Source: Liolophura sinensis
Taxonomy: Eukaryota > Mollusca > Polyplacophora > Chitonida > Chitonidae
Length of the DNA stretch: 64,000 nt
Reading direction: 5' to 3'
Assembly: GCF_032854445.1 (NCBI RefSeq)
Contig: NC_088298.1
Location: forward strand, 7,489,504 to 7,553,503
Of the stretch, positions 1 to 10,601 are shown piece after piece. Positions within the stretch are counted from its first letter, which is position 1. Each line of letters starts with the position of its first letter. The position numbers and the translations under genes are program-made. The notes below the pieces were generated by a model. The model did not search any database. It had not been told where the DNA came from and worked only from the letters and a program-made list of their open reading frames with translations.

Positions 1-1075
1 TTGCAAAAATTACAAGTGACCCTATTTCGAGGACTACCATTCCAATCTGAACTACGTGAACCATGAGCTGTAGAACCACTGGAGCCTGGTGTAGAACTCT
101 TCTGTGTAGCGCTACCTCTACCTGTTGCATGTGACTGGGTATTTCTACGTGTAAATGAATCAAATGGCTTACCCGTGTATGTAACCTTATGTGTCAAGGA
201 ATAATCATCAGCTAAACTGGCTGCCTCTTCAAGTGTACTCGCCTTCTGCTCATCAATGAACACCTTTACATCATTATGAATACAACGCTTGAACTCTTCT
301 ACCAGCACAAGCTGACGCAAACTTTCAAAATCCTTGCCTATTTTCTTGGCTGTACACCAGCGATCAAACAACTGCTCCTTAGCTCGACCAAACTCAACGT
401 ATGTCTGATCTACCTTTTTCATAGTTACGAAATTTCTGGCGGTAAGCTTCAGGCACCAATTCATAACCCTTCAAAACTACCTCTTTCACATAGTCATAAT
501 TGGAAGCACTCTCTACACTTAACTGAGTGTAAATTTCCCTGGCCTTTCCAATTAGCACACTCTGTAATAACATAGTCCAGAACTCTTTAGGGCACTTCAA
601 ACTATTTGCAATTTTCTCAAAATGCAGAAAATATTTATCCACCTCTTTTTCTTGAAAGGATGGAACTAACCGAATGTATCTGGTCACATCAAATCCTGAA
701 TCCTGTCTACCGGAAGGACCCAATTTCTCATCTCTCTCAACCTCTAACTTTTTCAATTGAAACTCCAATTCTCTTTCCCTCTCTCTTTCCTCTCTCTACA
801 TTTTCAAATTTTCTAACTGTATCTCATGTTCCCTCTCTTTCTCTTTCTCTCTTTCCTCTCTCTGCACTTCCCTCTCTCTTTCCTCTCTCTGCATTTTCAA
901 ATTTTCTAACTGTATCTCATGTTCCCTCTCTTTCTCCTTTCTCCAATCTCAACTTTAACTCAAACTGCTTAAACTTAAGCTCGGCATCAGACTGACCCTC
1001 GAACTCATAATCAGATAATGCAGAACTATCAAACTTACCTATCTCCACTAAATGTTTCAACAAAGTATACTGCAT
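1..1075 (-). mobile_element. Ty3/Gypsy-like LTR retrotransposon, gag part (fossil, runs off left edge)
   Basis: Read on the minus strand, this stretch encodes a gag-type protein. A short N-terminal segment is followed by a long Glu/Arg/Lys-rich coiled-coil-like stretch (about 780-960) made of imperfect repeats, then a SCAN-like helical capsid region (about 394-700). At the left edge lies the start of a CCHC zinc knuckle (the C-x2-C half is visible at 1-40). Gag would package the element's RNA in a particle. The rest of pol lies outside the window. The copy is partial here and looks broken, with at least one or two breaks. Family assignment rests on the SCAN-like region plus zinc knuckle; a related gag-bearing element cannot be excluded. 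Age cannot be judged because the LTR ends are not delimited. Confidence 0.6.
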
Positions 1076-1472
1076 ATCTCTTTTCTTCCATGAAGACTTT
1101 ACGGCCTATACAGAAATTTACACAGAGAGAAAACAACAGTAGTGCCTTTATTTATTGGTTAACAGTTTTGTTCTCTTGCTTCCTCCTCAGTGGCGTGGAG
1201 TTAAGGAGCTCCCGCCACTTATACCGGACGCCGTCCAGGAAAAACCAGCGTACTGGAAACCTGTGCCTGTAACAGGTGCGACAAGTATAAATGAGGAGCA
1301 AGGATGTCAGGCCTCATCCACTTAGTTGAAGCAAGAGATAGTCCTATTGTCATGATGTCTTTCATGTTTCTGGTCTTCGTTTCCTGGTTGTTAAGTTTCT
1401 TTGGTCCCATGGGTCTTCTTATTGTTTTCCCTGTCTTCTTCTTTAATTGATTTCCTTCTCTATTTGCAATTT
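1076..1472. other. Non-coding stretch upstream of the gag fossil
   Basis: No convincing gene. On the minus strand the part next to gag holds an AATAAA-like site and could belong to the 5' LTR or leader of the gag element, but neither LTR boundary can be placed without the second LTR. The remainder is unassigned and includes a Lys-rich frame continuing after the SGNH stop codon, which I do not support as coding. Confidence 0.3.
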
Positions 1473-2040
1473 TTATTTGTGGCCTCCCATGGCGGCGCAG
1501 ACAGCACGTTTCATAGACCGGTAGAACTGTTCCTGGCCTAGAGTGTTTAGGTGCACTCCGTCGTTGGTTAGAATTTGCTTTTGTGGTCGGATCAGTCCCC
1601 GGTGTCTCCAGAAGGTGGCCAATTGGTTGTTTGTCAGCTTCTTGTTAATTTCATGGATTTTTGTATTATAAATGTGGACCGAAATTCGCCGAGTTACCTG
1701 ACGGTAAAGAAGCTGGCTGATGTAGATGCTTGGAATTTGGAATTTCGATTTAAGTGCACCAACATAGTCTAAAATATCAGCGCAAATTGCTGCTGCTGAT
1801 TTGTGAGAGTCCGCATCGTTTCCCCCAATGTGGAGGATAACTAGGTCAGGTTTTGTCTCCTGAAGGAGACTTTCCAATCTTCCAGAGCATCTAAGTGTCC
1901 TAACTCTAGCTCCCCCAATGCCCAAAAAACCGAATGTCCTGGCCTGTTCCAAAGTCGATTCTAGAGTTTGGGATCGAATTTCGAAGGATACTATTCTCCA
2001 GCCTATGAACGTAACTGCTGCCAATAATAAAGATTTTCAT
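1473..2040 (-). pseudogene. SGNH/GDSL-hydrolase-like domain, probably a retroelement relic
   Basis: The minus-strand frame ending at 1473 (about 180 residues) carries the signature blocks of SGNH esterases: IGGND near the middle (the GxND block) and DGVHLN near the C-terminus (the DxxH catalytic block). A GSS block-I-like motif is encoded at the upstream end of the region. Enzymes of this fold hydrolyse ester bonds using Ser, Asp and His. Such domains occur in host lipases and as accessory domains of retroelements, notably Ngaro-type tyrosine-recombinase elements and the ORF1 of some CR1 LINEs. No recombinase or reverse transcriptase is recognisably joined to this copy. The frame appears broken near its start. 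Its upstream end lies two bases from the poly-T run that I take as the tail of LINE B, so the two are separate insertions or parts of one composite. The SGNH call is firm; the origin is uncertain. Confidence 0.55.
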
Positions 2041-2416
2041 CCTTTTTTTTTTTTTTTTCCCTGTGAAAACAAATAGAGAAAACAAATATACAAGATAGTT
2101 GTATTTTTGATTTGCGAAGGGGTTTTGTTTATGAGATAATGTATATCTTAAGCAAGAAGATATTTGATAAAACAGATACTTAGGAGCAAATTAGTGGTAT
2201 AGCTACCAATTGATAGAGGGTCTGCCCTCGTATGATATATACATTTGTAAATAAATAGAGAATAAATATCAACTAATAAGAATAGATAAATAACAACAAA
2301 TAAGAGGGCAGATTAGTTAATGGAGAAATATTATTAATTACTACAGTTAACAACTTTTGTGGTTACATTGTTTTCGCGTGCTTTGTTTTTGCAGGTTGGT
2401 TTCATGGACGTTTTAT

Positions 2417-2626
2417 CGGCCCTCAAGATCAAGGTATCGCCGATATAGTTGGGGATAAAGTTGTAGGGAGGAATTATGTATCTGGAATAAACGGCCCTCA
2501 AAATCAAGGTATCGCCGTTGTTAGTATATGTGTTTGGTAATTACGGAAAATGCACCGTTTTTAATCAGAGAAGGTGACGTATTGTTGACTAGAGCAGAAA
2601 CGGCCCTCAGAATCAAGGTATCGCCG
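2417..2626 (-). repeat. Three copies of a 26-nt bulged hairpin in the LINE B 3' region
   Basis: Nearly identical 26-mers lie at 2417-2442, 2492-2517 and 2601-2626. Each pairs CGGC with GCCG at its ends and CCT with AGG inside, leaving a four-base bulge (TATC) and an eight-base loop. The only differences among copies fall in the loop; the paired bases and the bulge are identical. Copies two and three also share flanking AAA before and GTTGTT(A/G)GT after. They lie downstream of the ORF2 stop on the minus strand, so they would be in the LINE RNA 3' untranslated region. Confidence 0.65.
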
Positions 2627-2798
2627 TTGTTGGTCAATTATGTTTTATCAGATTCGGCTTTCGTAACCCTTCGATTTGATGTATTCTTTTAGTAAGGAGA
2701 ATATTTGTGCTCTCAGGTGTGGTTTGGGGTTAAGGATAGTCTGAAGGTCAAGTTCACATTTGTAGATTTGCAGGCATTCTGCCAATCGTCTTCGTTCT

Positions 2799-5700
2799 TT
2801 ACTGTTTAATACATTGTAGCAAATAGTGCTCTATGGTTTCATCATGCTCTTGACAGGCTGGGCAAGTTGGTGAAGAATTTTGGATTATAGTTGCTAGATG
2901 TGCTTTGAGCCCTGTTTTCCCTAGTCTCAGGCGTGATATGTTTTTGTCATCTTGGTTATTCAATAATTGGAACGAATTTAATTTTGTAATCGTTCCGTTT
3001 AATATTTTATAGTGCCACCGTCCGCGGGATTCTTTATCCCATTCCTCTTTCCACTGATTGTTAATTTGGGTATTGATCAATGTATATATTTCATTTTGGC
3101 TCAGGGGGACGTCTATATCTTGTTCATATTTTCGTAGGCTCGATTTTGCTGCCTGATCTGCAATTCCATTTCCTCGAATATTAACGTGCGCTGGAACCCA
3201 TGCTAGAGTCAGGTCGGTTTTATGTTTCTGTATTTTGTCAGTTAGCGAGATTATTTCTTGTAGGAGGTCTGGTCTACTCTCAGATTTGGAGTTTTGGATG
3301 GAAATTATTCCGCTGAGGGAGTCGCTTAGTATGGCTACTCGGTTTTGGTTTGTTCTCAAGAATCCATTGTAGTGCCATTGTAATTGCAACTAATTCACTA
3401 GTATAGACGGAGAGGTGGTTGGGTAGTTTATAGTTTTTAACTATGTTTAGATCTGGTATTGCAAATGATGATCCAGTGTGACCCTGCACATTTTTAGATC
3501 CGTCAGTATATATTTTTAGATGACCGTTGTAGTGTTCGTGGAAGTGTTCTAAGGCTTGAGCTTTGATATATACTGGGTTTTCCAGTTTTGAAATTTGGCC
3601 GTGGAGTGCAATGTCTATTTGGGGAGTTTGCAATAGCCACGGGGGTTGTTGTTGATATACATTTTCTTGTTGCTTTGGCAAGGCAATGTCATATTTGCAA
3701 TGTAGTCTGTTGATTTCATAACCTATTGGAGCTGAGTGTTTTGTCCATTTTTTTTCCAGATATTCATATTCAGAATATGGGAGGATTAAATTGTAACATG
3801 GATGTGTATTACCGTAAGCGCTTATTTTTCCTGCATATTTGAGGGTTAGTTCTCTTCTAAGGAGAAGGGGTTTTTCAAGTGTTTCTACTTGGAGACTGCA
3901 AAGCGAAGTGCCTTTGAAGGCTCCTGTTGCTACTTTTAAGGCAGAATATTGAATACTATCAATTCGCTGTAGTAGAGTTTTGCACGCGGATTGATAGACT
4001 ATTGCACCATAGTCTATTTTGGAGCGAATTAGACACTGGTACATTTTTACGAGTGTGGTTTTGTTGGCCCCCCCATTTAGTGCCTGAAATGCATCTCATA
4101 AGATTGAGATCGCGTTGGCATCTAATTGTGAGGTCATCAATATGATCTTTCCATGTTAATCTACTATCAAGAATCATACCTAGGTATTTCACTTTTTCTT
4201 TGATTTCAATTTTCTTTTTACCTAAGAAAAGTTCAATATTCACTTTTCTTCTGTTTGTAAAAACAATACCTGTCGTTTTAGTGGCTGAGAATTTAAATCC
4301 CCAGTGGTCGGCCCAGTTCGAGATGGTGTTTAATGTTTTCTGTATAGCATCTTTTATTTTCTTTTATAGATTTGCCTGTTTTCCATATTGCCGCATCGTC
4401 AGCAAATAGTGACTGCTCTATTTTTGGATGGTTACTGTCTATTGTATTTGCTAAACCGTTTATCAGAATGCTAAATAACGTCGGGCTTAGTACGCTCCCT
4501 TGAGGTGTACCATTTTGTTTAGTGTGTCTTTTAGATAAAGTTTGTCCAAGTCTGACTTTAAAGTTCCGATTTCGTAGGAAATCATATATCCAATGTTGGA
4601 TTCTTCCTTTTATCCCAAGTTGATCGAATTGGAGTATAACTCCATCGTGCCAAACGAGGTCGAAGGCTTTTTCAATATCTAGAAAAACAGCCAGAGTGAA
4701 TTCGCGCCTACTTATCCCCTTTCGGATTTGATGTTGTAATTTTGTTAGATGGTCGTATGTACTTCGTCCTTTTCTAAATCCACTTTGTGTTTCATTTAGT
4801 ACTTTATTTTTAGTAAGATGAAATTCTAGTCTGTTTTTGAACATAGTTTCCATTAGTTTACATAGGCATGACATGAGTAATATTGGGCGGTAGGAGGAAC
4901 TATCTGATGGGTTTTTTCCAGTCTTTTGGATGGGAATGACAATGGACGATTTCCAACTTTGTGGCAGCTGTTTTTTCCTCCAACTTGTATTTATGAGTTT
5001 TAGTATTATATTTTGTGTTTTTAGCGGTAAGTGTTTCAGGATTTTGTAGCCTAATTTGTCTTCGCCTGGTGAGGTTTCTTTTTTATAGTGAATGGCTTTG
5101 TGATATTCCTGTAGGGAGAAATCTTTGTTAAGGTCATGTTCAACGTGATCGTCGGGCTCTAGTTGTAGAAATGTTATCTTTGATTATTTTGAACGTTGGA
5201 TTAAGGTTTTGATCGCTGCTATTTTCTGCGAAGGTTTTTGCGAGGCATTCTGCTTTTTCCTCATTGATTTTGTGTTTGTGATCCAAAGTTGGGATTAGAT
5301 TGATGGTTTTGCCTTGTATATGTTTGAGTTTGTTCCATACCTGCTTTGGATTTGTTTTTGTATCAAGTGTTCCACAGTAGTTCTCCCAGTATTTGTCTTT
5401 GGCACGGGGGACTGATTTTTCGGCTTCAATTTTTAAGTTTTTGTATTTTTCGTGGTCAGTATGTAATCTGGTTCTTTTGAATTTTTTTTTGTTTCTTATA
5501 TTTGCAGCACATTCACTGTTCCACCAGGGAACAGGATTTGCAGCCCTTTTATGCTGGGAGGAAATAGGGATGTGTTGCTCTGCAATCCTGAGTATATTAT
5601 TAGTAAGTTTTTGGTTGAATAGGTCTATATCGGAGAGGCAGTCATCATCAATGAATATATTTTGGCAATCTTTCTTAAAATTTTCCCAGTTTGCTTTGTG

Positions 5701-6470
5701 GAACAGAAATTTGGGGTTGTTGAGATTTACTTCAGATTGAGGTGACATACCAAGTTCTGTCATGATAGCGAAATGGTCACTCCCGAGTGTATCTGGTATA
5801 ACATTCCAGCTTGATTTAGGTGCGAGGTCGGGTGTGGTAATAGTGAGATCTATTGCTGAAGTGTTGCCTGTGACGAAGTCTATTCTTGTTCCCTCGCCGT
5901 CGTTTAGGAAGACTAGGTTGTGTTCTTCTAACCATGCTTGTACTGTGTTGCCACGATCGTCACTGTGTTTACACTTTGCATCCCATAAAGGGTTATGGCT
6001 ATTGAAATCGCCGCAGATAATAGCACTTGGGCTGAACATGGAAATAATATTGTCCAGTTCTGTTTTGGATATTTTCCTCATACTTCCGGGAGAGGTATAT
6101 GTTTATAATGTGGATTGGTTTATTTTCGTGGTATATTTGAATAGCTTGCCATTCAAGTAAATCATTTACGTTATTCGAGCCCATATACAGGTGTATGATG
6201 TTTTCCTTGACAAGGATAAGATTTCCACCCAGACGGTCTTGTAGCCTATCACATCGGTATGCTTTATAGCCGGGGATATTGAATTTGTTGTTGGGGTTGT
6301 TTCCTGGTTTGAGGAAGATTTCCTGAATACAAATAACCTCGGGGTTAGTTTCAGAGGTAAGTACTTTAAGGTTGTCTCCGTTTTTTTGAATGCCGCGGGC
6401 ATTCCCTTGTAGGATTTTGATGTGATTTTGATTGAATTTATTGTTCGAAATTTGGAGCCATACGGTTGAT
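2799..6470 (-). pseudogene. LINE B ORF2: endonuclease / reverse transcriptase / RNase H (decayed)
   Basis: This would be the replication enzyme of LINE B. An APE-type endonuclease nicks target DNA (start near 6450 with a QGNARGI motif, ICGDFNSHN near 5995, GSDHFAIM near 5765). The reverse transcriptase follows, with SYRPI, GFRKGRST, GTPQGSVLSP and FADD (YxDD-box variant, near 4395). RNase H has YTDGS near 3510, SEL near 3395, SDSLSG near 3325 and an ADQAAK motif near 3150. The C-terminal motif is CPACQEHDETIEHYLLQC. At least five reading-frame breaks are needed to follow the protein, roughly at 6090, 5155, 4350, 4065 and 3310, so no functional protein is made. The catalytic motifs can still be recognised. 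Confidence 0.8.
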
Positions 6471-6487
6471 CATTGTTGGGGCTGTGA

Positions 6488-7644
6488 TTATATTGACGTA
6501 TTTAGTTGTTCTGATATTTTGGTTGGAGTAGATGCCTTCTGGGTAAATTTTGGGTTCATTCCCCATTCAATTATTTCTTTTGGGGTGAATTTCCAATTTA
6601 GAACGTCATGTGCGATATTGGATATTATGTCAGTTTTGGTTCTGTTTGTTGTCCGTTGATTGTGAACGGAGTTGATCACTATATTTATAAAACCCAGAAA
6701 TTCCAGTTTACTCATGATAATTTGGTCGGTTTGTTCGGTTCCGGTTTCCTGTGCATGATTTTCTAGTTCACTTTGCGCTGTCATTTTGTCCTTTGAGGTG
6801 GGTTTTTGTGTCTGCCTGGCTTGTTTGACAGCTTCGGCGTAACTTACTCCTTTGTCTGCCTTTATAAACTCGATTGTTTTGGCTCTTTTGTATGCGCTGC
6901 ACCCTTTATATCCTGCTGAGTGGTTTTGTTTACAGTTTGCACAGGTGGTCTTTGTTTCTGTACAATTTTGATATTCATGTTTTCCTGAACATTTGGGGCA
7001 AACTATGTCGGATTTACAAACTTTCTTTGTGTGACCAAATTTTTGGCACTGGTAGCAACGTCTAGGCGCTTCATAGAAAGGTTTCACAATAATGTTGTGC
7101 AGGGACAGCTGGACTGTTTCTGGTAATTTTTATCCTTTAAAGGCAATCATAACGCTTGTTGTTAGTGTGTTTCCCTTACTAAGACGTTTTGCATGCAGAA
7201 CATTTTGATCTTTGAGCTTATTTATCAGATCTTCCATTTTGGTATTTAGGTCAATGCCATATATTACACCTTTACATTGTGTTCTTCGAGGTGTATAAGG
7301 TTTAATATTTACTGGTTTGTCTGCTAGAAGGTCAACATGTAAAAGTTGCTGGAATTGCGTTTCGGATCTGCAACGGATTTTAAGGTCACCGCCAGGTAGT
7401 TCAGTAACGCTGTGGACATCCCCAGCTTTCTTTTTCAGGTCTCGATGTGGCGTTAAGCCATAATCATTCATTCATTCTTTTTCAGGTCTTGGGCTAATTT
7501 CTGTTTAGGGAATTGGCTAGCCCTCATATTCACTAAACTGTGAATAATTGCTATAAAGCTAACAATGTTTGTAGGAGGGCTTTGGGCCAAACGCTTCGGT
7601 GACCTGTTCAGTTCAGGGATATCAGTCGCCTTGCGTTTAGCCAT
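6488..7644 (-). pseudogene. LINE B ORF1: RNA-binding protein with three CCHC knuckles (decayed)
   Basis: This nucleic-acid chaperone would coat the LINE RNA. The start is placed at the ATG at 7644 (MAKRKATDIPEL), which precedes a helical N-terminal part. A middle RNA-binding region precedes three zinc knuckles: CYQCQKFGHTKKVC, CPKCSGKHEYQNC and CANCKQNHSAGYKGC (about 6900-7060). A lysine- and glutamine-rich C-terminal tail ends at 6488. Two lesions are visible: an in-frame TAA at 7130-7132, and a roughly 32-bp insertion of LINE A tail at 7443-7474 that splits the N-terminal part. The methionine-led frame starting at 7471 begins inside that insertion and is not the original start. The same knuckle arrangement occurs in LINE A ORF1, so the two families share ORF1 architecture. 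Confidence 0.75.
7428..7489 (+). mobile_element. Minimal LINE A 3'-tail insertion with 15-bp target-site duplication
   Basis: A 15-bp direct repeat (TTCTTTTTCAGGTCT, 7428-7442 and 7475-7489) flanks about 32 bp that is identical to the very end of LINE A: GATGTGGCGTTAAGCC followed by the ATTC-repeat tail. The insert lies inside LINE B ORF1 and opposite to its orientation. Removing the insert and one repeat restores a continuous ORF1 N-terminal frame. This is an extremely 5'-truncated target-primed insertion. Confidence 0.85.
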
Positions 7645-7700
7645 GTTAGATGGGGTCGAGGGACTGTCGAAAGTTTCCTGGGTTAAGACTTCTTAAATTG

Positions 7701-8812
7701 AAAAAGGAAAGGAGTAATGAAACGATTATACTTAGCTGTTTTGCTTCTTTCTTTCTTCTTATAGGAGTGTAAGGGTTTACGTTTCTGGTTTACGTTTCTT
7801 GTTTTCCTTTCTTCTTCTGTTGCCTGTCTTTCTTGGTTGCCTGGTAGGAAGCTCAGTGTTCTACTGTAAAGCTCAGTGTTGTATATCAAGTGGTTGTATC
7901 GATGCTTCAGGACTTCACTTGCCTTCAGGACGCCAATTCAATTCAATTCAACTCCGTTCAACTCCGTTCTGTGTTTCCCAGAACCTCCTCCCTGCACAGA
8001 AAACACGGCTTATATACGTTCCAGGTGGATTCAACTATTTTTAAACACAGAATTAACAGCCAGTGAAATAAACAAAGCATTGAACAAGGTGCTTTCGATC
8101 AGGTCCGCGCTGTACACATATAACAGGGCCTGTTATGCTTTCACAAAGGTCCGCAGACTAACAGTACATGAAAACGTTAAATAGTCATACATAACACCAA
8201 ACAAAATCAAAGATCGTTTCATGTTTCCCGTCACAATGTCCGAAGGCGTCTACCTTCTCGGTCGTTAAAGCATGGTATCCATGAAGTCACGCGAGTTCAC
8301 ACGTGCATTTGATTGGCTTAGCGCTTATAGCCAGGCGTTAAATCTGAAATCGACGAATAGTTTTGGGCACGGTTGTCATTTTCGCGTTGAAGAGATTGAA
8401 AAGTTTGGGTTATTGTCCAAAACGTTGCCCACGAAAGAGGAAATGGGATTTGCGAACAGATCCAGATTCTCTACAGATTGCAACGGAAGGAATGTGCGGA
8501 TATTGATGTTATCAGGTTGAATAAGTACATGAAACAGTACATGAAAACGTTAAATAGTCATACATAACACAGCACAGAGTTAAGACCAGAGCAGTGACGA
8601 CAGTGTGATAGCTGGCAAATGGTCACACGTAACCGGTTACGTAAGGCCTCTTATCAATTTACGTCAGTCAGGTTTTTATTCTGACTTCACGTAGATGCAT
8701 AAATAGTAGCCCCCTAATTAGAAATATTCTTTTGAGAATTATACTTTAGAATTCCAACACATTAAATAGCGAGAATGAGAAAATTAAATGGCGTTTGTCT
8801 TCTAAAAAAAAG
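7701..8812. other. Unassigned stretch between LINE B and LINE A1, with a 37-bp direct repeat
   Basis: No gene is supported. The left part may be LINE B 5' UTR. A perfect 37-bp direct repeat at 8161-8197 and 8534-8570 brackets 336 bp of otherwise unrecognised sequence. It is too long for a target-site duplication and too short for typical LTRs, so a local duplication or a recombination scar is likelier. Confidence 0.5.
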
Positions 8813-8901
8813 CCCCCGTGGGGTTTCCGGGGTGATAAGAATAGGACCTCAGCCATCTAGGCAAGCTTGTCGTAAAAGTCGACTAACCTAGAGCTCTCCT
8901 G

Positions 8902-8990
8902 TGTGAGCCCGGTGAATATAATAGGCTCACATCTTCTCGGTTGTGTGAGAGGCAACCGGAGAGCGACCTGTTTGCTGTGGGTTGCGACCC
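8902..8990 (+). promoter_or_regulatory. Cluster of hairpins in the LINE A 5' UTR
   Basis: Three stems follow one another: TGTGAGCC/GGCTCACA (8902-8909 with 8924-8931, 14-nt loop), CGGTTG/CAACCG (8938-8943 with 8953-8958) and GGGT/ACCC (8979-8982 with 8987-8990, TGCG loop). The first two recur in A2. In A5 the second stem changes to CGGTTG/CAGCCG and still pairs through a G-U. These may be structured RNA of the LINE leader, or a promoter-internal element; a function is not shown. Confidence 0.5.
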
Positions 8991-9417
8991 GTAATCTTCG
9001 AGGACGGGATCCTGGTGGCTGAGGGTGGGTTGGTCTTGCGAGATCCTCACGCCCAACACTCCGCTTTGGCCCTTACTTGGAGTGAGACGGGAGGTCGGAT
9101 GGGCCCGGTCCGATCAATCGGCTTGGTCATGTCTTGCCTCTACGTTGTCCCAATTGCCTCAATAACAGCATATCGTTTGGCGAACAAATATTATTTCTGA
9201 AATATCGTTTGTAGGACTACGTTTTGAGGCGGTGGCTCATGGGTCAATCGAGTAGATTGAATTTAACCTGTTGGTATAAATCAATCTGTTCGAGTATACC
9301 TCATGTGGAATCCTTGGTGTCTTTCATGCTGGGTATGCCCAGGTTCAGACATTGCCCTTGTTGGCACTCCATGGTGGATGGGGAACATATGGGGTGAACT
9401 TCATACATATATAAACC

Positions 9418-10572
9418 ATGTCTACATTAAAAATTTCTGCAAATGTTTCCAATTTATCTAACCGAACTTCATTTCAGCCGACTTTGTTGCCGTGTAAAAA
9501 GCTAAGATCCAGAGACATTCTCATTGAATGTTTCCGGAGGCAACAATCTAAAAATCTGCTGTCATTGAATAAAATTTCCGATATACCTGTTTTCGTATCC
9601 CCTCACAATTCTCTGAACAGCTGTCAGGGAATAATTCGTGATAGGGATGCTGATATCATTGACTTAACCGAAGAGGAAATCTGCGAGGAGTTAAAATCAC
9701 AAGGTGTTGCCAGAGTAAAACGCTTCACTATGAAGAAATCTGGCAATGTCATTAAATTAAATACATATCTTTCGACATTCAATACTACATCTCTTCCGTC
9801 ATATATCTATATTGGCCCGTATAGGGTTAATGTGGCTTTATATATCCCTAACCCTACACGCTGCTTCACTTGCCAAAAATTTGGCCATGGCAAGGGCCAA
9901 TGTAGAAATAAACTGGTTTGTTTCCGGTGCGGCAGTGGGGGTCATGATGGTTTCGATTGCAACAGCATAGTTAAGTGCTTCAATTGCGGTGGAGATCACA
10001 TGGCCTCTTCTAGAGACTGTCCACTGTTCGTAAAAGAAAAGCAGATAATCAACCTCGAATTTAAAAACAACATATCTTATCAGGAAGCCCGCAGATTGGT
10101 CTTGCCTTCTAATTCCTCTCTGCATACTTCGTTCGCCAATGTGGTCAAGCGAGTAATATCTGTTGCTACTCAAACTTCATTGACTTGGCCCATTGAAAAC
10201 GACAAACCTAGTTCCACTTCTGTCAAACTTTCGGCTCAACCTGCGCAAAACACTTGTTCAACCCAGACTACTTCAGCAGAACAAATAAAAACAGTAAATA
10301 CTATCGAAAAATCTGGTAAACCTGAACCTAATGACAGCATCAAATCAAAAAACAAACCTCACAGTAATAACAATAAAACTAATAAACCTAGTGGCCCCAC
10401 AGAGCGTCCCTCTAAGGCCACTAGGGACCCTGTCCAAACTTTTAACAAGTTTGGATTGTTGGAGGGCGTTGGTCCTTCAGCCTCGGATGCGGAGTTGATG
10501 GATACATCACCCGCACCAGGGAGATCTAACAGCCGATCTCCACGGAAGGGTCGTCCGCGGTCCAAACATTAA
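9418..10572 (+). CDS. LINE A1 ORF1: RNA-binding protein with three CCHC zinc knuckles
   Basis: An open frame of 384 residues. It would bind LINE RNA and act as a nucleic-acid chaperone in the ribonucleoprotein. A central region around residues 60-145 is probably RRM-like and precedes three knuckles: CFTCQKFGHGKGQC, CFRCGSGGHDGFDC and CFNCGGDHMASSRDC (residues about 149-202). A Thr/Ser/Asn-rich tail ends in a basic SRSPRKGRPRSK stretch. Relative to A2 the N-terminus lacks roughly 65 residues in frame, so the ATG at 9418 opens a shortened protein. The stop at 10570-10572 falls ten codons earlier than in A2, where the frame continues to a TAATG overlap with ORF2. It is therefore open but probably not ancestral at either end. 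Confidence 0.75.
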   Translation: MSTLKISANVSNLSNRTSFQPTLLPCKKLRSRDILIECFRRQQSKNLLSLNKISDIPVFVSPHNSLNSCQGIIRDRDADIIDLTEEEICEELKSQGVARVKRFTMKKSGNVIKLNTYLSTFNTTSLPSYIYIGPYRVNVALYIPNPTRCFTCQKFGHGKGQCRNKLVCFRCGSGGHDGFDCNSIVKCFNCGGDHMASSRDCPLFVKEKQIINLEFKNNISYQEARRLVLPSNSSLHTSFANVVKRVISVATQTSLTWPIENDKPSSTSVKLSAQPAQNTCSTQTTSAEQIKTVNTIEKSGKPEPNDSIKSKNKPHSNNNKTNKPSGPTERPSKATRDPVQTFNKFGLLEGVGPSASDAELMDTSPAPGRSNSRSPRKGRPRSKH

Positions 10573-10601
10573 GATAAATCCCCCATACGCCTCCCTCCAT
10601 A

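Larger units (their letters stand above)
2043..7700 (-). mobile_element. LINE B: old, near-full-length I-superfamily non-LTR retrotransposon
   Basis: Reading leftwards, the order is ORF1 with CCHC knuckles, then ORF2 with an APE endonuclease, reverse transcriptase, RNase H and a C-terminal C-x2-C-x6-H-x4-C motif. There follows about 0.75 kb of 3' sequence ending at a T16 run (2043-2058), taken as the genomic poly-A tail. This domain order is that of the I superfamily (I/Nimb-like). It is clearly a different family from LINE A in this window: the motifs correspond but the protein sequences are strongly divergent. Both ORFs are disrupted several times, so it is old and dead. The 5' boundary is not seen; 7700 is a working limit just upstream of ORF1. 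No target-site duplication was found. Confidence 0.75.

Noticed and set aside
7471-7489. Start codon of a separate 113-residue gene (MNDYGLTPHR...)
   Set aside because: The first ten residues come from the inserted LINE A tail read in reverse; the real LINE B ORF1 starts upstream at 7644.
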